Source: an uncultured Fretibacterium sp.
GTDB lineage: Bacteria > Synergistota > Synergistia > Synergistales > Aminobacteriaceae
Direction of reading: 5' to 3'
DNA: 15,955 nucleotides
Assembly: GCA_937899395.1 (NCBI GenBank)
Contig: CALBPU010000176.1
Location: forward strand, 1 to 15,955
Made by a program: the position numbers and the translations under genes. The notes beneath the pieces were generated by a model. That model saw only the letters and a list, made by a program, of their open reading frames with translations. It had not been told where the DNA came from and ran no database searches. Positions 14,120 through 15,955 of this stretch are shown piece by piece. How positions within the stretch are numbered: the first letter of the stretch is position 1; every line of letters starts with the position of its first letter.

Positions 14120-14401
14120 TCAATGATAGTCACAAATTTCTACTTCATAGAAGTTCCCATGATCTTCACGGAAACAGATTCGGTACTGATCGTTAATGCG
14201 TATACTGTGTTGCCCCTCCCGATCGCCATGCAACGATTCCAGTCGATTATTGGGCGGAACCCTCAAATCGCTTATGCTTTCTGCATTATCGATCATCATC
14301 AGTTTTCTCAATGCAATCCGCTGAATTGTTGAATCCAGTTTCTTTGAAAAAACCTGATGATAAACCTTTTCCGTTTCGTGATCAGCAAAGCTCTTAATCA
14401 C
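14120..14401 (-). CDS. higB: HigB-family ribosome-dependent mRNA interferase toxin (RelE superfamily)
   Basis: HigB toxins cut mRNA on the ribosome. The 93-residue product starting at the GTG at 14401 reads VIKSFADHETEKVYHQ, then LDSTIQRIALRKLMMIDNAE, LRVPPNNRLESLHGDR, and ends GQHSIRINDQYRICFRE ... YEVEICDYH, the complete RelE/HigB plate-fold pattern; length matches the family (about 92). Upstream in-frame TTG (14440) is rejected because it would run through the -35 and -10 elements. With the promoter at 14436-14408 the expected transcript start falls at or within a base or two of the GTG, so the mRNA may be leaderless; no Shine-Dalgarno is present. higA follows after a 15-base gap. Confidence 0.92.
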   Translation of the reverse strand: MIKSFADHETEKVYHQVFSKKLDSTIQRIALRKLMMIDNAESISDLRVPPNNRLESLHGDREGQHSIRINDQYRICFREDHGNFYEVEICDYH

Positions 14402-14407
14402 AATCCC

Positions 14408-14436
14408 ATTATACACGCAAGGCGTGTACATGTCAA
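14408..14436 (-). promoter_or_regulatory. Consensus sigma-70 promoter of higBA
   Basis: On the minus strand a perfect TTGACA (14436-14431), a 17-base spacer, and a perfect TATAAT (14413-14408). The -10 ends seven bases before the higB GTG. This is a full match to the housekeeping promoter at optimal spacing, so the unit should be strongly transcribed unless repressed. Confidence 0.9.
14412..14428. promoter_or_regulatory. Palindromic operator in the higBA promoter spacer
   Basis: TACACGC (14412-14418) and GCGTGTA (14422-14428) form a perfect seven-base inverted repeat with a three-base spacer. It fills the gap between -35 and -10 and touches the -10, the expected place for HigA or HigBA to block RNA polymerase. 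Binding by HigA is inferred from position and symmetry. Confidence 0.8.
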
Positions 14437-14445
14437 GCAAAAGAG

Positions 14446-14943
14446 GTGATTCAAATCGCCGTCAGAGGCAGAAAACCGAAACCGACCGCGCTGAAGCAGC
14501 TGGAGGGGAATCCGGGCAAGCGTCCGCTCAATGAGCGGGAACCGACGCCACCCAAGGGAACCATCCGATGTCCCAACTGGCTGGAGGCGGAAGCGAAAAA
14601 GGAATGGAAGCGCCTGGCTCCTTCGCTGGAAGCCATGGGTGTGCTGACCACAGCGGATATTACGGCCTTTGCCGGATACTGCCAGGCATATGCCAGATGG
14701 CGGGAAGCGGAGGAGTTCATCTCCCAGCACGGATCCATCTTCCAGACGCCCAGCGGATATGTACAGCAGGTGCCGCAGGTATCAATCGCCATGCAGAACC
14801 TGAAAATCATGCAGTCCTTCTGCTCTGAGTTCGGCCTGACGCCCGCCAGCCGTGCCCGGCTCTATGCCAACAACGGCGATAGCGGAGCCAGCGACGACCC
14901 GATGGAATCCGTTCTGAAGGGAGGCTGGCAGGATGTTCAGTGA
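14446..14943 (+). CDS. terS: Phage terminase small subunit, P27 family
   Basis: The small terminase recognises phage DNA and loads the large subunit for packaging. The product (165 residues from GTG 14446, 162 if it starts at codon 14455) shows the P27-family opening RGRKPKPTALKQLEGNPGKRP, CPNWLEAEAKKEWKRLAP, a helical middle (TTADITAFAGYCQAYARW), and FGLTPASRARL near the end. The start is uncertain: AAGAGGTGAT at 14441-14450 is a near-perfect Shine-Dalgarno, and the GTG lies inside it; relatives I recall begin at M-AVRGRKPK, and the aligned codon here is ATC (14455-14457). The stop overlaps the large-subunit start by 11 bases. The divergent higBA promoter is immediately upstream. Confidence 0.9.
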   Translation: MIQIAVRGRKPKPTALKQLEGNPGKRPLNEREPTPPKGTIRCPNWLEAEAKKEWKRLAPSLEAMGVLTTADITAFAGYCQAYARWREAEEFISQHGSIFQTPSGYVQQVPQVSIAMQNLKIMQSFCSEFGLTPASRARLYANNGDSGASDDPMESVLKGGWQDVQ

Positions 14944-15955
14944 AGCGAAAGCCCGCCGGGTGACGCAGTTCATTGAGTGCCTGAAGCATACCAAGGGAGA
15001 ATTCCACGGGGAGCCGTTCAAGCTGCTGCCCTGGCAGGAGAAGGTGATCCGGGATGTGTTCGGCACTGTCCGGGATAACGACCCGACCATGCGGCAGTAC
15101 AACACCGCCTACATTGAGATCCCGAAGAAGAACGGGAAGAGTGAGCTTGCAGCGGCGATTGCACTTTACATGCTGTATGCCGATGGAGAGGCTTCTCCTG
15201 AAGTGTACGGGGCAGCGGCGGACAGACAGCAGGCAACGATCGTCTTTGATGTCGCGAAGGCCATGGTGGAAATGACACCGGCGCTTCTGAAGCGCTCCAA
15301 GATTATGGGAGCGACAAAGCGTATCGTCAATTACAAGAACGCAGGCTTTTATCAGGTGCTGTCAGCGGAGGTAGGAACCAAGCACGGTTTGAATGTTTCG
15401 GGTTTGGTGTTTGACGAAATCCATACACAGCCAAACCGGAATCTATACGATGTTCTGACCAAAGGCTCCGGTGACGCCAGACAACAGCCGCTGCAGTTCT
15501 TGATTACGACGGCAGGAACCGACCGGAACAGTATCTGCTTTGAACTTCACAATAAGGCAAAGGACATCCTGAAAGGAACGCGAGTTGACCCGGCGTTTTA
15601 TCCGGTTGTGTTTGGCCTTGAGGATGCGGATGACTGGAATCTGGAAGAGAACTGGTACAAAGCAAATCCATCCCTGGGATACACCATCCAGATTGACAGG
15701 GTGCGAGATGCCTACCGGGAAGCGCTGACAAATCCAGCGGAAGAGAATGTTTTTAAGCAGCTTCGATTGGACTGCTGGGTGAACAGCTCTGTCGCATGGA
15801 TCCCGGAACACATTTATGATCGCGGCGATATCCCGATCGACATGAACGCCTTAAGAGGCCGTGACTGTTATGCAGGGCTGGACCTTTCCAGCACCTCGGA
15901 CATCACGGCTTTTGTCATGGTCTTCCCGCCAAGGGATGAAACAGAAAAGTATATC
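14933..15955 (+). CDS. terL: Phage terminase large subunit (3' end outside window)
   Basis: ATPase-nuclease motor that packages phage DNA into the prohead. The frame runs from the ATG at 14933 to the window end without a stop: 341 residues. Start support: AAGGGAGG at 14917-14924, and an 11-base overlap with the small-subunit gene. Motifs: LPWQEKVI (32-39), Walker A IPKKNGKS (63-70, K69), Walker B GLVFDEIH (157-164, D161/E162), coupling motif ITTAGTDRNS (191-200), and the start of the RNase H-like nuclease domain, YAGLDLSSTSDITAF with D317. This is the HK97-like Terminase_1 type. The remaining nuclease domain (family length about 550-600 residues) lies beyond the window. No defect seen. Confidence 0.95.
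   Translation, partial: MFSEAKARRVTQFIECLKHTKGEFHGEPFKLLPWQEKVIRDVFGTVRDNDPTMRQYNTAYIEIPKKNGKSELAAAIALYMLYADGEASPEVYGAAADRQQATIVFDVAKAMVEMTPALLKRSKIMGATKRIVNYKNAGFYQVLSAEVGTKHGLNVSGLVFDEIHTQPNRNLYDVLTKGSGDARQQPLQFLITTAGTDRNSICFELHNKAKDILKGTRVDPAFYPVVFGLEDADDWNLEENWYKANPSLGYTIQIDRVRDAYREALTNPAEENVFKQLRLDCWVNSSVAWIPEHIYDRGDIPIDMNALRGRDCYAGLDLSSTSDITAFVMVFPPRDETEKYI

Noticed and set aside
13853..14332. Plus-strand frame across higBA
   Set aside because: The opposite strand encodes well-supported HigA and HigB; this frame has no family resemblance and spans the higB-higA gap.
14451..14810. Long minus-strand frames opposite the terminase small subunit (also 14398-14730 and 14782-15105)
   Set aside because: They are shadows of the real coding strand in G+C-rich DNA and have no recognisable protein character or ribosome sites.
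13340..15955. An integrated prophage with its left attachment site at the junction
   Set aside because: A prophage edge would show an integrase or an attachment repeat and a complete end gene. Here the join falls in the middle of a late-module gene and no such element is seen.
1..15955. CRISPR array, tRNA or rRNA genes, insertion sequences
   Set aside because: No short regularly spaced repeats, cloverleaf-like segments, transposase frames or terminal inverted repeats were seen on either strand by eye.

Overview
The window holds two different kinds of DNA joined inside one open reading frame near position 13,350-13,375. Positions 1 to about 13,350 are AT-rich bacterial chromosome (30% G+C in one sampled fliK line, 35-52% in sampled lines of the Ig-repeat gene). 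They carry flagellar hook genes, metabolic genes, an [FeFe]-hydrogenase maturase and a secreted Ig-repeat protein. Positions from about 13,360 to the end are G+C-richer (about 52-62% in sampled lines) and carry a phage packaging module of the kind seen in Firmicutes/Clostridia phages. The left part suggests an anaerobic, flagellated, fermentative bacterium. The hook cluster, HydE with a TM1266-like regulator, a YtcJ-like amidohydrolase and He_PIG-type Ig repeats would fit a gut Synergistota member, but this is a guess from gene content; a clostridial host cannot be excluded.

Layout. 1-4,824 (+): 3' part of fliK, then flgD and a large flgE, closed by a hairpin terminator. 10,420-4,896 (-): a small YjfB-like motility protein, a YtcJ-like amidohydrolase whose metal-binding histidines are lost, 4-alpha-glucanotransferase (malQ), an antitoxin-PIN toxin pair packed against malQ, and an acyl-CoA ligase behind its own hairpin and putative promoter. 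10,499-11,797 (+): a TM1266-family regulator and hydE. 11,845-13,773 (+): a signal-peptide protein of five Ig-like repeats that runs in frame, in the middle of a sixth repeat, into the C-terminal part of a phage DNA methyltransferase. 14,401-13,808 (-): a higBA toxin-antitoxin pair with a consensus promoter and a palindromic operator. 14,446-15,955 (+): terminase small subunit (P27 family) and the first 341 codons of the terminase large subunit.

How the genes work together. FliK, FlgD and FlgE build and length-control the flagellar hook. TM1266-like protein and HydE serve [FeFe]-hydrogenase assembly, though no HydF, HydG or hydrogenase is in view. MalQ handles maltodextrin or glycogen, and its operon carries a VapBC-like pair. 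On the right, the methyltransferase, higBA and the terminases form an ordinary phage late/packaging segment with a stability or defence cassette.

The most important caution is the junction. Base composition, codon usage and gene type all change inside one codon stretch, and the methyltransferase lacks its N-terminal half. A metagenomic misassembly is the leading explanation; a real illegitimate recombination is the alternative. I see no convincing new biological system. The points most worth a second look are the junction, the degenerate amidohydrolase, the higBA promoter/operator with an apparently leaderless GTG start, the possible ATC start of the terminase small subunit, and the toxin-antitoxin pair embedded behind malQ.
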